Shown here one piece after another: positions 18,529-27,542 of a DNA stretch of 58,591 bases. Numbering within the stretch: position 1 is the first letter of the stretch; the number at the start of each line of letters is the position of its first letter. The position numbers and the translations under genes are program-made. Location: contig JADHLF010000012.1 of NCBI GenBank assembly GCA_016780825.1, forward strand, positions 1-58,591, given 5' to 3'. The notes below the pieces were generated by a model. It was not told the origin of the DNA and made no database searches. It was given only the letters and a program-made list of their open reading frames with translations. This stretch comes from Planktomarina sp. GTDB taxonomy: Bacteria; Pseudomonadota; Alphaproteobacteria; Rhodobacterales; Rhodobacteraceae.

Positions 18529-19026
18529 TCATAATTTCATGTTCATTAGGGGAGAATCTGCGCGCTCTTCGAGCAAAACTGCCAAACTGTCCGACATAAA
18601 TTTTGCCTCTGACGGCGCTGTCACCCCACCAATGCCCACCCGCGTGCCGAATTGCCAATACAGACCTGGAATCCAGGCCCGCTCCGTTTTGTCTTGCAAG
18701 GTCACCACGAAGCCATTGGAGGGTTTGAATGCGAACACGCCGCGCTCGACGCGCAAAATATCATCCATCGCCGCCAATAGGCGGCCATCTTCAAAATAGA
18801 GCCCGGAGGCGCGCAGCTCAATGTGGCCCTGTGTGCCCCTTTGCATCGCGCGCGCCATCCACAGCACAGCCGCAGCAACCCCAACCAAGAACGCCTTATG
18901 CAAAAATCCCGCATCTATTGTGGCCGTCAGGTACAAGAGCAAAAATCCCAGCAGCATCATCACAAAAAGGGCAAAGCCCCGACGCACGGGCGAGGCTTTG
19001 AGTCGCGCTATTACAAAATCTGACAT
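18529..19026 (-). CDS. Small membrane protein with a PH-like C-terminal domain, function unknown
   Basis: I do not recognise a named family. Residues 17-60 form two closely spaced membrane helices ('GFALFVMMLLGFLLLYL' and 'AFLVGVAAAVLWMARAM'). After them comes a soluble, beta-rich C-terminal part of about 100 residues ('HIELRASGLYFEDGRLLAA', 'GFVVTLQDKTERAWIPG'), like the PH-type domains of small bacterial membrane proteins. The start at 19026 (MSDFVIAR) is preferred over an open extension to 19041. It stands alone between the broken glutamate dehydrogenase and an oxidoreductase on the same strand. No function is assigned. Confidence 0.65.
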   Translation of the reverse strand: MSDFVIARLKASPVRRGFALFVMMLLGFLLLYLTATIDAGFLHKAFLVGVAAAVLWMARAMQRGTQGHIELRASGLYFEDGRLLAAMDDILRVERGVFAFKPSNGFVVTLQDKTERAWIPGLYWQFGTRVGIGGVTAPSEAKFMSDSLAVLLEERADSPLMNMKL

Positions 19027-19115
19027 TTCGGCCTTCCTCAAATTTCACCTTTGAGGCGGGCGCCTCGCGGTCTACCTGCCTTGAAAAGCGCCAAGATGGA
19101 AGATGAAACTTTGCC

Positions 19116-20060
19116 TTAGCGCCGCACCACCACCTCATAGCCGCGCTCTTCAGGTTCATCATCGATGAGTTCCTGCGGAAAGCCAGGAGCTTGGATGCTC
19201 AATCCGGTGGCCTCTTCCAAACGCTCAATGATCCGATCCGATTGCGCGCGGACACCATAACGTTTTTGCCCGTCGGTCATGATGTCAATAATCATCGGTG
19301 AGATTTCCAAAGGCACGCCGTGATCATCGGCAATCTTTTGAAACAAGCCAATGTCCTTTTGCACCAAATCCATAGTGAAATTCACATCGCGCGATCCCGA
19401 AAGGATCAACTGGCTTTCGGTTTCATGCACAAAGGAGGTGCCAGAGGACATCGCGATGGCCTCATAGGTCATGCCAAGATCCATTCCTGCCGCCTTCATC
19501 ACCGTCAGTGCTTCACAAAGCGTGATCAAATTGGCTGTGGCGAGGTAATTGGTCATCACTTTCAATATGCTTGAATTGCCAATCTCTCCCACATGCAAGA
19601 TGCGCCGCCCCATATAGGTCAGGATTGGCAGCACTTTTTCGAAGGTCTCGCGGCGACAGCCGGCATAGATCGAGATATTGCCCGTATCGGCCCGATGGCA
19701 ACCGCCCGACACCGGGCAATCCACAGCTTCACCACCGGCGGCCAAAACCAAAGCCCCCAGCCGCTTCACCTCACTGGCATCTGTCGTTGACATCTCCATC
19801 CAAATCTTGCCGGGCCCGACATGCGGCAACATCTCACTGACCACCGCATCACAGGCCGCAGGGCTGGGCAGGCAGGTAATGACAGCGTCACAGTCTTGCA
19901 TCAATTGCGCGGGACTTGACCCATCTTTGGCCCCCCGCGCCACGAAATCCGCCACGAAGGCCGCATTGAGATCATGAACGCTGAGATCCATGCCATTGCG
20001 CAGCAAACTGCCCGCCAATTTGCCGCCAACATTGCCCAACCCAATAAATCCAACTTTCAT
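19116..20060 (-). CDS. NAD(P)-dependent oxidoreductase, 3-hydroxyisobutyrate dehydrogenase family
   Basis: This is a beta-hydroxyacid dehydrogenase of 314 aa. The N-terminal NAD(P) fold is 'MKVGFIGLGNVGGKLAGSL', and the substrate-binding signature is 'AVDCPVSGGCHRADTGNISI' near residue 120. The conserved catalytic Lys lies in 'NSSILKVMTNYLATANLI'. Substrate (3-hydroxyisobutyrate, tartronate semialdehyde or another) cannot be fixed. The start at 20060 is set by the MKVGFIG N-terminus, and the frame runs on to 20123 without family likeness. It is divergent from the reductive-dehalogenase-like gene, sharing an intergenic region with a 14-base palindrome. Confidence 0.88.
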   Translation of the reverse strand: MKVGFIGLGNVGGKLAGSLLRNGMDLSVHDLNAAFVADFVARGAKDGSSPAQLMQDCDAVITCLPSPAACDAVVSEMLPHVGPGKIWMEMSTTDASEVKRLGALVLAAGGEAVDCPVSGGCHRADTGNISIYAGCRRETFEKVLPILTYMGRRILHVGEIGNSSILKVMTNYLATANLITLCEALTVMKAAGMDLGMTYEAIAMSSGTSFVHETESQLILSGSRDVNFTMDLVQKDIGLFQKIADDHGVPLEISPMIIDIMTDGQKRYGVRAQSDRIIERLEEATGLSIQAPGFPQELIDDEPEERGYEVVVRR

Positions 20061-20104
20061 GTGTTCTCTCCCAAATGAACTTTGACCGTAGAAAAGCAAC
20101 CATT

Positions 20105-20118
20105 GGCGACATGTCGCC
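20105..20118. promoter_or_regulatory. Perfect 14-base palindrome, candidate operator
   Basis: GGCGACATGTCGCC equals its own reverse complement. It lies 45 bases upstream of the minus-strand oxidoreductase and 49 bases upstream of the preferred start of the plus-strand iron-sulfur protein. A dimeric regulator acting on both genes would fit. If the plus-strand gene starts at 20075 instead, the site would be coding. Confidence 0.4.
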
Positions 20119-20167
20119 CTCATTTGCGACGCTTGTCATCCCGCTTGTGATTTTGCAGTGTGTTTTC

Positions 20168-21313
20168 ATGGAAAACCCAGACGATCGTGCCGCTGGCATT
20201 GAAACCACACCGCAATTTAGGCGTTTTTCGCAACGAAATGATGTGTTCTCCCGCGCATTTTGGGACGATACCGTCCGCAGTGCAGCGTCACAGGCCTTTT
20301 TTGCCAGCTATCGCATGGAAGCCATTCCCCGCCGGGGTGACGGATTTACTCAAAAAGATTTTGCCCTGCGCAATGCCAGTTGGTTGATTTCGGACATTAT
20401 GACAGATCGTTTCGCCGCCGACGGCAGGCGCGAAGGCTTCCAAGCGCCCATCAGCAATGACACCCCTGTCGCTGGCGAAAAGCAGCCTTTTGAAACCCCA
20501 AGCGCCGCGACGGACAATGTCAAAAAAGTTGCCCGATTCTTTGGCGCTGATCTTTGCGGTGTGACCCGCTTAGATCCGCGCTGGCTTTATGAGGATCGGG
20601 TAGATGTGCGCGATATGTCCGCGGCACCCCTTGGCCTGCCCGAGGGGTTGACGCATGTGGTGGTGCTTGGCCACGAAATGGACCCGGACTTGGTGCGCAG
20701 TTACCCCTCCGCCCTTGCCGGTGCCGCCACGGGCCGTGAATACAGCCACGAGGCGGCCATTGTCAAGCAGCTGGCAGCCTATATCCGCAATCTGGGCTAT
20801 CAAGCCGTGGCCTCCATGAACGACACTGGCCTGGTCATCCCCATGGCGGTGCAGGCGGGCTTGGGCGAATATGCCCGCAATCAATTGGTTATCACGCCAG
20901 AATTCGGCCCAAGGCTGCGGTTTTCAAAAATTTTTACCGATATGCCCTTGGAGGTGGACCGGCCGAAACGCCCCGGGGTCGCAAAATTTTGCGATATATG
21001 CACCAAATGCGTCGATGCCTGCCCGGTCAAAGCACTCCCACTCGGGCCGCCCAAATCTGGCGGCGGCCGATCTGCCATTCAGGGCGTCCAAAAATGGACC
21101 TCTGATGCGGAGAAATGCTTCTCATTTTGGGCCAAACTCAGCAGTGATTGCGCAATTTGTATGCGGGTTTGCCCCTTCAATCGCGACTATAGGAGCTGGC
21201 CACAGAGGCTTTGGCTGAAACTGGCACTCTCGCCGGCCCGAGGTCTGGCGCTCTGGCTGGACCGGTGGCGCCAAGGGCGGTTGAAACCCGCGCAATGGTG
21301 GTCGCGGCCGTGA
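20168..21313 (+). CDS. Reductive-dehalogenase-like iron-sulfur protein (RdhA/QueG superfamily)
   Basis: The protein resembles the cobalamin-dependent catalytic subunit of reductive dehalogenases. Family features include 'FWDDTVRS' and 'DGFTQKDFALRNASW' in the N-terminal part. 'FFGADLCGVTRLDPRW', 'LGHEMDPDLVR' and 'AGLGEYARNQLVITPEFGPR' lie in the middle. Two 4Fe-4S clusters are predicted: CxxCxxCxxxCP in 'CDICTKCVDACP' and a second set ending 'CAICMRVCP'. There is no Tat signal and no RdhB-like anchor gene next to it, so it should be cytoplasmic. QueG is the nearest housekeeping relative, but the N-terminal region argues for the RdhA side. The start is uncertain: ATG at 20168 fits homologues, while an ATG at 20075 is in frame. 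Confidence 0.75.
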   Translation: MENPDDRAAGIETTPQFRRFSQRNDVFSRAFWDDTVRSAASQAFFASYRMEAIPRRGDGFTQKDFALRNASWLISDIMTDRFAADGRREGFQAPISNDTPVAGEKQPFETPSAATDNVKKVARFFGADLCGVTRLDPRWLYEDRVDVRDMSAAPLGLPEGLTHVVVLGHEMDPDLVRSYPSALAGAATGREYSHEAAIVKQLAAYIRNLGYQAVASMNDTGLVIPMAVQAGLGEYARNQLVITPEFGPRLRFSKIFTDMPLEVDRPKRPGVAKFCDICTKCVDACPVKALPLGPPKSGGGRSAIQGVQKWTSDAEKCFSFWAKLSSDCAICMRVCPFNRDYRSWPQRLWLKLALSPARGLALWLDRWRQGRLKPAQWWSRP

Positions 21314-21369
21314 TGTTGATTTCACAGCGCTCTGGCTTATCTCTCCATTAAGCGAAAAAGGAAAAGCCC

Positions 21370-22281
21370 ATGTCACTACGCCCCACACTCGAAACACGCC
21401 AAGCCACCCCAACATTGGAAGGGGCCGGCGTCAAACTGCACCGCGCCTTCGGATTCCAAGATCCTTCAGAAATGGACCCCTTTTTATTGTTTGACGATTT
21501 TCGCAACGAATTGACGGAAGATTTTGAAAAAGGCTTTCCTTGGCATCCGCACCGCGGCATTGAAACCATCACCTATGTGCTCTCGGGCACTGTGGAACAT
21601 GGTGACAGCCTCGGAAACAAAGGCACGCTCGGCGCAGGCGACGTGCAATGGATGACCGCAGGCCGGGGGATCATGCATCAAGAAATGCCCCAGGGCAATC
21701 GCAACGGACAGATGCATGGTTTTCAACTGTGGGGCAATTTGCCCGGCAGCTTGAAGATGACCAACCCAAGATATCAAGATGTCTCCGGCACGGAGATTCC
21801 CGAGGTCATTGATGATGATGGCACGCGCGTCAAGGTGATCGTCGGCGAATATTGGGGCCAAAAAGGTCCGGTCGACGGCATAGCCGCCGATCCGCAATAT
21901 CTCGACATATATGTCCCGCCAGGGGTGCAAAAGACCTTTAAGATCGACACCTATCGTCGGGCCTTTGCCTATGTCTTCGAAGGTGCCGCGGCCTTTGTGG
22001 ATGCGGCGAAACCCACGGGCGTGCTGCTTGAAAAAGAAGTGGCCGGCCAAGAGGTGAACATCCGCGATCTTTCGGGCAATCGCACGTTGATTCGCTTTGG
22101 CAATGGCGATGAGGTCAGCCTACAAGCCGGCGCAGAAGGCGTGCGGTTTTTGTTGATTTCGGGCGCCCCGATTGATGAGCCCGTCGCCTGGCACGGCCCA
22201 ATTGTCATGAACACCCGCGAAGAGCTGATGCAAGCCTTTAGCGAGCTGCGCAACGGCACCTTTATCAAGCCAGCGCATTAA
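21370..22281 (+). CDS. Pirin family protein
   Basis: This is a bicupin of 303 aa with the pirin N-terminal domain. 'EMDPFLLFDDFRNE' and 'PHRGIETITYVLSGTVEHGDS' supply the metal-binding His/Glu set, with a further ligand in 'GRGIMHQEMP'. Pirins are iron-binding and some have quercetinase activity, while others act as regulatory partners. The role here is open. It is convergent with a TetR gene, the two stops overlapping by 17 bases. An AAAAGGAAAA tract precedes the ATG. Confidence 0.92.
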   Translation: MSLRPTLETRQATPTLEGAGVKLHRAFGFQDPSEMDPFLLFDDFRNELTEDFEKGFPWHPHRGIETITYVLSGTVEHGDSLGNKGTLGAGDVQWMTAGRGIMHQEMPQGNRNGQMHGFQLWGNLPGSLKMTNPRYQDVSGTEIPEVIDDDGTRVKVIVGEYWGQKGPVDGIAADPQYLDIYVPPGVQKTFKIDTYRRAFAYVFEGAAAFVDAAKPTGVLLEKEVAGQEVNIRDLSGNRTLIRFGNGDEVSLQAGAEGVRFLLISGAPIDEPVAWHGPIVMNTREELMQAFSELRNGTFIKPAH

Positions 22282-22864
22282 CACCCAAAGTTTGACGCGC
22301 CAAAGCGCAATAGTGGCGCGTCAACTCTTTGCTGGACAATCGGCCATCTTCGCGGAACCAATCCACCACCCCAGTGAGCATGGCAATCAAAGCAAAACTG
22401 GTGATTTTGGCGTCAGGGACCTGAAAATCTCCCGAGCGGACGCCCTTTAGGATCATGTCATAAACTATCTTCTCATAGCGGCTGCGCCTCTCTTCAATCG
22501 CCGCAAAATTCTCCTCGGTGAGATTGCGCAGCTCCATATATGAGATGAAAACCAACTCCGGGCGTTGGATGTGAAAATCCAGATGGAACGCCACAAAGTG
22601 ATCCAATGCCGCAACCGGATCACGGGGCACTTGTTCTTCCGCCCAGCAGGCCAAAAGTTCAGCCATATGCCCGTGCAAAAGATCAAATAAAAGCGCTTGT
22701 TTATCGGGGGTATAATTGTAGATCGCGCCCGCCTGAACCCCCACCCGCGCCGCGATTTGGCGCATGGTCACAGCCGCAAAGCCGTAGCGCGCGAAAAGCT
22801 CAAGCGCCGCTTGCTTGATTTTGGGGCCGGTAATTTCTGAATGTGAGCCTGTTTTGCGCGCCAT
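22265..22864 (-). CDS. TetR family transcriptional regulator
   Basis: This is a 199-aa repressor-type protein. The N-terminal helix-turn-helix spans residues 15-60 ('AALELFARYGFAAVTMRQIA', then 'VGVQAGAIYNYTPDKQALL'). The rest is an all-helical ligand and dimer domain typical of TetR proteins. Its target and ligand are unknown. The divergent neighbour is the small lipoprotein gene, whose start is about 80 bases away. Confidence 0.9.
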   Translation of the reverse strand: MARKTGSHSEITGPKIKQAALELFARYGFAAVTMRQIAARVGVQAGAIYNYTPDKQALLFDLLHGHMAELLACWAEEQVPRDPVAALDHFVAFHLDFHIQRPELVFISYMELRNLTEENFAAIEERRSRYEKIVYDMILKGVRSGDFQVPDAKITSFALIAMLTGVVDWFREDGRLSSKELTRHYCALARQTLGVNALA

Positions 22865-22943
22865 AGGGGGATATTAACTGAACCAGCGTTCAGATCAATG
22901 ATCATTGCTTGCTGCAGAGCAGTTTGCGCGCTACGTCATTCTC

Positions 22944-23198
22944 ATGACCGGAGGCAATTCCATATCTCATCTATGCTTCGCAGCGCTCCTCGCCGGCTGC
23001 GCCAGTATTCCGCAGCTGGATGCGACCCAAACCACCGCGAAACAAGCCGGTACCTACCCCGCGTTTCTCTCCGCCAGCGATCTGCGCGCCGCTGTCGGCA
23101 GCCCTCTGCCATCGCAGCCCGCCATCGAGCTGTCCCGGCAAGCGCAATTGGACCAGAGGGCAGAGGCCCTGCGCAGGCGGGATCTGACCGGCGAGTAA
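22944..23198 (+). CDS. Small lipoprotein, function unknown
   Basis: This 84-aa open frame begins MTGGNSISHLCFAALLAGC. Its lipobox is LLAGC, so Cys19 would be lipidated after signal peptidase II cleavage. The mature part is polar and low in complexity, with no domain that I recognise. An upstream TTG would add 13 residues that are not part of a signal peptide. A terminator-like hairpin follows before hom. The similarity of the mature part to other small alphaproteobacterial lipoproteins was not tested. Confidence 0.6.
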   Translation: MTGGNSISHLCFAALLAGCASIPQLDATQTTAKQAGTYPAFLSASDLRAAVGSPLPSQPAIELSRQAQLDQRAEALRRRDLTGE

Positions 23199-23244
23199 CC
23201 CCAAATCCACCCAAAAATATCTGTGAAATTGGACCGAGTTCCAC

Positions 23245-23273
23245 GCCCGCCCCCGTTGCGGTTGCGGGCTTTT
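23245..23273 (+). terminator. Terminator-like hairpin between the lipoprotein gene and hom
   Basis: GCCCGC at 23245-23250 pairs with GCGGGC at 23264-23269 and is followed by four T. A smaller inner pairing (CCG with CGG) is possible in the loop. It lies 47 bases past the lipoprotein stop and 46 bases before hom. I saw no leader peptide rich in Thr or Ile codons, so attenuation of hom is not supported. Confidence 0.5.
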
Positions 23274-23318
23274 ACGACTAGACACGGGCGACAGATTCAT
23301 GACCGGAAGGAAGTAACC

Positions 23319-24608
23319 ATGACCGCTGCCCCTCTTAGACTTGGCATTGCAGGGCTCGGCACTGTCGGCGTCGGCGTTGTGAAAATGATCCAAAAAAACG
23401 CAGCATTGATCACGAAGCGCACAGGTCGCGAGATCACAATCTCTGCCGTCTGTGCCCAATCACGCGGGAAAGACCGCGGGGTTGATCTATCCCGCTATGC
23501 TTGGGAATCTGACCCGGTCCTTCTGGCCAAACGGGACGATGTGGATGTCTTCGTCGAATTGATCGGTGGCAGCGCAGGCCCGGCCAAACAGGCAACACAG
23601 GCCGCCATTGCCGCGGGCAAGGATGTGATCACCGCCAACAAAGCAATGCTCGCAGAACATGGGCATTCACTGGCCCTCGAAGCAGAAGCTGCCGGGCGTG
23701 TGATCCGCTATGAAGCCGCCGTTGCAGGCGGAATTCCAGTGATCAAAGCGCTGACAGAGGGCTTGGCGGGCAATGACATCAAACGCGTTTTGGGGGTCAT
23801 GAATGGCAGCTGCAACTATATCCTCACGCGCATGGAAGATGCCGGTCTGACCTATGAGGAGGTCTTTGCCGAGGCCGATGGTCTGGGATATCTCGAAGCA
23901 GATCCAAACCTTGATGTGGGGGGCATTGATGCGGCGCATAAATTGGCAATTCTCGCCTCCATCGCCTTTGGCACAGAGGTCGATTTTGCATCTGTCGTGA
24001 TCGAAGGCATTGGCGCTATTACCATCGAGGACATTCACGCCGCCGCCGATATGGGGTATCGCGTCAAACTTTTGGGTGTCGCGCAACGCACCGGCCGCGG
24101 ACTCGAGCAGCGCATGACCCCCTGCTTGGTTCCAGCCAATTCCCCCTTGGGTCAACTTCAAGGGGGAACCAATATGGTGATCTTGGAGGGGGGCGACGTG
24201 GGACAAATCGTGCTGCGCGGCGCGGGCGCTGGCGAGGGGCCAACGGCCTCTGCCGTCATGTCAGATGTGGTGGACCTCGCGCGCGGGCTTAGGCTCAATA
24301 CCTTTGGGCAGGCGGCGACTGTATTGGTGAAATCGCAACCGGCCACAACGGCCACGACCGCGCCGTTTTACTTGCGCCTGCAATTGCTCGACAAGCCCGG
24401 AGCGCTTGCCAAAGTGGCTGCGGTTATGGGCGATGCAGGTGTCTCTATCGACCGTATGCGCCAATATGGCCATGATGCCGAGCAGGCCCCCGTGCTGATC
24501 GTCACCCATAAGACAACCCGCGCGGCAATTGATCAAATTTTAGAAGACTTTGCCAAGACGCGGGTTGTTGAGGGCCAGCCGGTGGCTCTGCGCATTGAGG
24601 CGGTGTGA
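23319..24608 (+). CDS. hom: Homoserine dehydrogenase
   Basis: This enzyme reduces aspartate semialdehyde to homoserine in threonine and methionine synthesis. The nucleotide-binding fold is 'LRLGIAGLGTVGVGVVKMI'. The catalytic domain shows 'VITANKAMLAEHG', 'AAVAGGIPVIKALTEGLAG' and 'GVMNGSCNYILTRM'. A C-terminal ACT domain near residue 350 ('FYLRLQLLDKPGALAKVAAV') suggests threonine feedback. The start at 23319 has a GGAAGGAAG ribosome binding site, and the frame extends to 23223 without likeness. Length is 429 aa. glpX follows after 132 bases without other signal. Confidence 0.97.
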   Translation: MTAAPLRLGIAGLGTVGVGVVKMIQKNAALITKRTGREITISAVCAQSRGKDRGVDLSRYAWESDPVLLAKRDDVDVFVELIGGSAGPAKQATQAAIAAGKDVITANKAMLAEHGHSLALEAEAAGRVIRYEAAVAGGIPVIKALTEGLAGNDIKRVLGVMNGSCNYILTRMEDAGLTYEEVFAEADGLGYLEADPNLDVGGIDAAHKLAILASIAFGTEVDFASVVIEGIGAITIEDIHAAADMGYRVKLLGVAQRTGRGLEQRMTPCLVPANSPLGQLQGGTNMVILEGGDVGQIVLRGAGAGEGPTASAVMSDVVDLARGLRLNTFGQAATVLVKSQPATTATTAPFYLRLQLLDKPGALAKVAAVMGDAGVSIDRMRQYGHDAEQAPVLIVTHKTTRAAIDQILEDFAKTRVVEGQPVALRIEAV

Positions 24609-24740
24609 CGGGGCCTGCCCGAGCGCGACCACGGGCATTGTGCGCCAATTGCTCGGAACTGCAAAGCTGTTAGCGCGCACAGTCTTGCCACGACCGGCAC
24701 CGCTGCGCTAGGGCAGGCAAAATTAAAGAAGGAAACTCAT

Positions 24741-25706
24741 ATGTCTGATGCTATAGAATTTCACGATCGCGCCCTGTCCTTGGGACTGGCCCGTGTTGCC
24801 GAACAAGCCGCGCTGGCCTCTGCCAAACTGATTGGTCGCGGCGATGAAAAAGCCGCAGATCAGGCCGCTGTGAACGCCATGCGCACACAGTTGAACCTTT
24901 TGGACATCGCCGGTGTGGTTGTCATCGGCGAGGGCGAGCGCGATGAGGCGCCCATGCTTTATATTGGCGAGGAAGTTGGATCGGGCAACGGGCCTGCGGT
25001 TGATATCGCCCTTGATCCTCTTGAGGGAACCACACTGACAGCAAAAGATATGCCCAACGCTTTAACCGTGATCGCCATGGGGCCGCGCGGCTCTATGCTG
25101 CATGCACCAGACGTTTATATGGAAAAACTTGCGGTCGGGCCAGGCTTGCCAGAGAATGTCGTTTGCTTGACCATGGATCCGGCAACACGGGTTATGGCGC
25201 TGGCGGAAGCAAAAAACTGCATGCCGGAAAATATCACTGTCTGTGTGCTTGAGCGCCCGCGCCATGAGGCCATGATTGCCGAATTGCGCACCACGGGCTG
25301 TGCCATTCGCCTCATCACCGACGGAGATGTTGCTGGCGTTATTCACTGCGCGGAATCAGATACCACCGGTATTGATATGTATATGGGGCTGGGTGGCGCG
25401 CCCGAGGGGGTTTTGGCCGCCGCCGCCTTGAAATGTATGGGCGGGCAAATGTGGGGGCGCTTGACCTTCCGCAATGATGACGAGCGCGGCCGGGCTGCCA
25501 AGGCTGGAATAACGGATTTGGACCGGATCTACAGCCGCGATGAGATGGTGACGCAGGATGTCATTTTCGCGGCCACAGGTGTTACGGATGGCTCTATCCT
25601 TGCCGGCATCAAACGTGAGCCGGGATTTTTGACCACAGAAACCATTTTGATGCGGTCCAAAACCGGCTCGGTGCGGCGCATGACCTACCGCGCGCCGTCA
25701 CAATAG
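24741..25706 (+). CDS. glpX: Class II fructose-1,6-bisphosphatase GlpX
   Basis: This gluconeogenic phosphatase hydrolyses fructose 1,6-bisphosphate. GlpX signatures are 'GEGERDEAPMLYIGEEVG' for metal binding and 'DIALDPLEGTTLTAKDMPNA' for phosphate binding. 'MGLGGAPEGVLAAAALKCMGG' follows near residue 215. Length is 321 aa, and an AAGGAAA ribosome binding site precedes the ATG. The gene is one base from recJ, so the two are probably co-transcribed. The hom-glpX-recJ order is common in Rhodobacterales. Confidence 0.97.
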   Translation: MSDAIEFHDRALSLGLARVAEQAALASAKLIGRGDEKAADQAAVNAMRTQLNLLDIAGVVVIGEGERDEAPMLYIGEEVGSGNGPAVDIALDPLEGTTLTAKDMPNALTVIAMGPRGSMLHAPDVYMEKLAVGPGLPENVVCLTMDPATRVMALAEAKNCMPENITVCVLERPRHEAMIAELRTTGCAIRLITDGDVAGVIHCAESDTTGIDMYMGLGGAPEGVLAAAALKCMGGQMWGRLTFRNDDERGRAAKAGITDLDRIYSRDEMVTQDVIFAATGVTDGSILAGIKREPGFLTTETILMRSKTGSVRRMTYRAPSQ

Positions 25707-25707
25707 A

Positions 25708-27444
25708 ATGTATCTGGGCGTCGAAAAGTCACTTTCAAACCGCCGTTGGCTCGGGCCAGCTCTTGCGATTGAACGTGATGCTTTGGCGCTCCATCAACAC
25801 AGCGATTTGCCCCTGCCTCTGTGCTATGTGCTGGCCCGTTTGGGGGTTGCCCCTACGGAGGTTGCCGATTTTCTCAACCCGACCCTCCGCGTCAACATGA
25901 GCGATCCGCTCTCTCTCAAAGATTGCGCCAAAGCCGCTCAGATCCTGCTCACAGCCATTCAAAATCAACAAAAAATTGCAATTTTTGCCGATTATGACGT
26001 AGATGGCGGCACCTCAGCGGCCTTGTTGATTGATTTTCTGAGGCAAAATGCCATTGAGCCGACCCTCTATGTGCCCGATCGGATCACCGAGGGCTATGGC
26101 CCCAATGTCAAGGCGATGGCCGCTTTGGCAGATCGCCATGATCTGATCCTCTGCGTGGATTGCGGCACATTGGCCCATGAGGCACTTGAAGCGGCACGGG
26201 CGGCAGATGTGGTGGTTTTGGATCACCATTTGGGCGCCGAGACCTTGCCCGAAGCGCGGGCCGTGGTGAATCCAAACCGGCAGGATGAGACGGGCGATTT
26301 GGCCCATCTCTGCGCGGCCGCCGTGGTGTTTATGCTGCTCACCCAAGTGGCGCGGTTGATGCGGGCACAGGGGCAAACCCCGCCCAATTTGATCAACATG
26401 CTCGATCTTGTGGCCCTGGCCACGGTGGCCGATGTCGCGCCCTTGGTCGGGGTAAACCGCGCCTTTGTCCGGCAGGGATTGAAAGTCATGGGTCAGCGCC
26501 AACGCGTGGGATTAAACGCCCTGTCGGATGCAGCAGGCCTGAACGCTGCGCCAAGCGCCTATCATCTCGGCTATGTCTTGGGACCGCGAATCAATGCGGG
26601 GGGGCGTATCGGCACGGCGGATTTGGGGGCTCGGCTTTTGGCTTGCAGCAACCCGCATGAGGCGTCTGCCATGGCGGAAAAATTGGAAGAGCTGAACACC
26701 GAGCGGCGCAGCGTTGAGGCCATGGTGCGGCTGGCGGCGCTGGAGCAGGCAGAAGCGCGCGGGCTGGATTTACCACTGGCTTGGGCCGCGCAAGAGGGCT
26801 GGCATCCCGGCGTGGTCGGTATTGTTGCCGCGCGGCTGAAAGAAAAAACCAACCGCCCGGCCGTGGTGATTGGTTTTGATGGCGACAGTGGCAAGGGCAG
26901 CGGCCGCTCGGTCAGCGGGATTGATCTGGGTGCCGCGATCCATAAATTGGCGCGCGAAGGGCTGATCACTGCGGGGGGCGGTCACAAGATGGCGGCGGGC
27001 CTGTCCCTTAACCGCGCGCAACTCGAACCGGCCATGGAGCGATTGGGGCAATTGCTCGATGCCCAAGGCGCAGGCGCGCTCGGTCCGGCAGATCTCAAGA
27101 TTGACGGCACATTAATGCCAGGCGGCGCCACGGTTGAGCTGATTGAGCAGCTTGAGCAGGCTGGCCCCTTCGGCGCGGGCGCCTCTGCGCCGCGATTTGC
27201 GTTTCCCGATTGCACCATCGCCTTTGCAAAGCCGGTGGGAGACTCGCATCTGAAAATCACCCTAAGCGATGGGTTTGGCACAAAATTAGATGCCATTTGT
27301 TTTGGCGCATTTGATGGACCGCTCGGCCCCGCACTCACCGCGGCTCAGGGCGGAAAAATGCACGTCGCCGGGCGTCTGGAGATCAACTCATGGGGCGGGC
27401 GCTCACGTCCACAACTGCGCATCGAAGACGCCAGCCCCGCCTGA
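25708..27444 (+). CDS. recJ: Single-stranded-DNA exonuclease RecJ
   Basis: RecJ is a 5'-3' single-strand exonuclease used in recombination and mismatch repair. The DHH phosphoesterase motifs are present: 'IFADYDVDGGTSAALL' near residue 93, 'LILCVDCGT', and 'VVVLDHHLGAETLP' with the DHH triad. The DHHA1 domain contains 'GGRIGTADLGARLL' and 'ITAGGGHKMAAGLSL'. An OB-fold-like C-terminus follows. Length is 578 aa, normal for alphaproteobacteria. tRNA-Glu begins 98 bases after the stop, and the gap has no clear terminator. Confidence 0.96.
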   Translation: MYLGVEKSLSNRRWLGPALAIERDALALHQHSDLPLPLCYVLARLGVAPTEVADFLNPTLRVNMSDPLSLKDCAKAAQILLTAIQNQQKIAIFADYDVDGGTSAALLIDFLRQNAIEPTLYVPDRITEGYGPNVKAMAALADRHDLILCVDCGTLAHEALEAARAADVVVLDHHLGAETLPEARAVVNPNRQDETGDLAHLCAAAVVFMLLTQVARLMRAQGQTPPNLINMLDLVALATVADVAPLVGVNRAFVRQGLKVMGQRQRVGLNALSDAAGLNAAPSAYHLGYVLGPRINAGGRIGTADLGARLLACSNPHEASAMAEKLEELNTERRSVEAMVRLAALEQAEARGLDLPLAWAAQEGWHPGVVGIVAARLKEKTNRPAVVIGFDGDSGKGSGRSVSGIDLGAAIHKLAREGLITAGGGHKMAAGLSLNRAQLEPAMERLGQLLDAQGAGALGPADLKIDGTLMPGGATVELIEQLEQAGPFGAGASAPRFAFPDCTIAFAKPVGDSHLKITLSDGFGTKLDAICFGAFDGPLGPALTAAQGGKMHVAGRLEINSWGGRSRPQLRIEDASPA

Positions 27445-27542
27445 AACCATGCCAAAAGCGGGAACGCAAAAACATCGACAAAAAGTAAAGAATCGACTTG
27501 CCACCCGCTGCAGCTTTCCATAGATAGCGGCCTATCAACAGT

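Noticed and set aside
23199..23318. Attenuator with leader peptide for hom
   Set aside because: The hairpin with a T run is present, but no short open frame rich in Thr, Ile or Met codons is visible. A plain terminator explains it.
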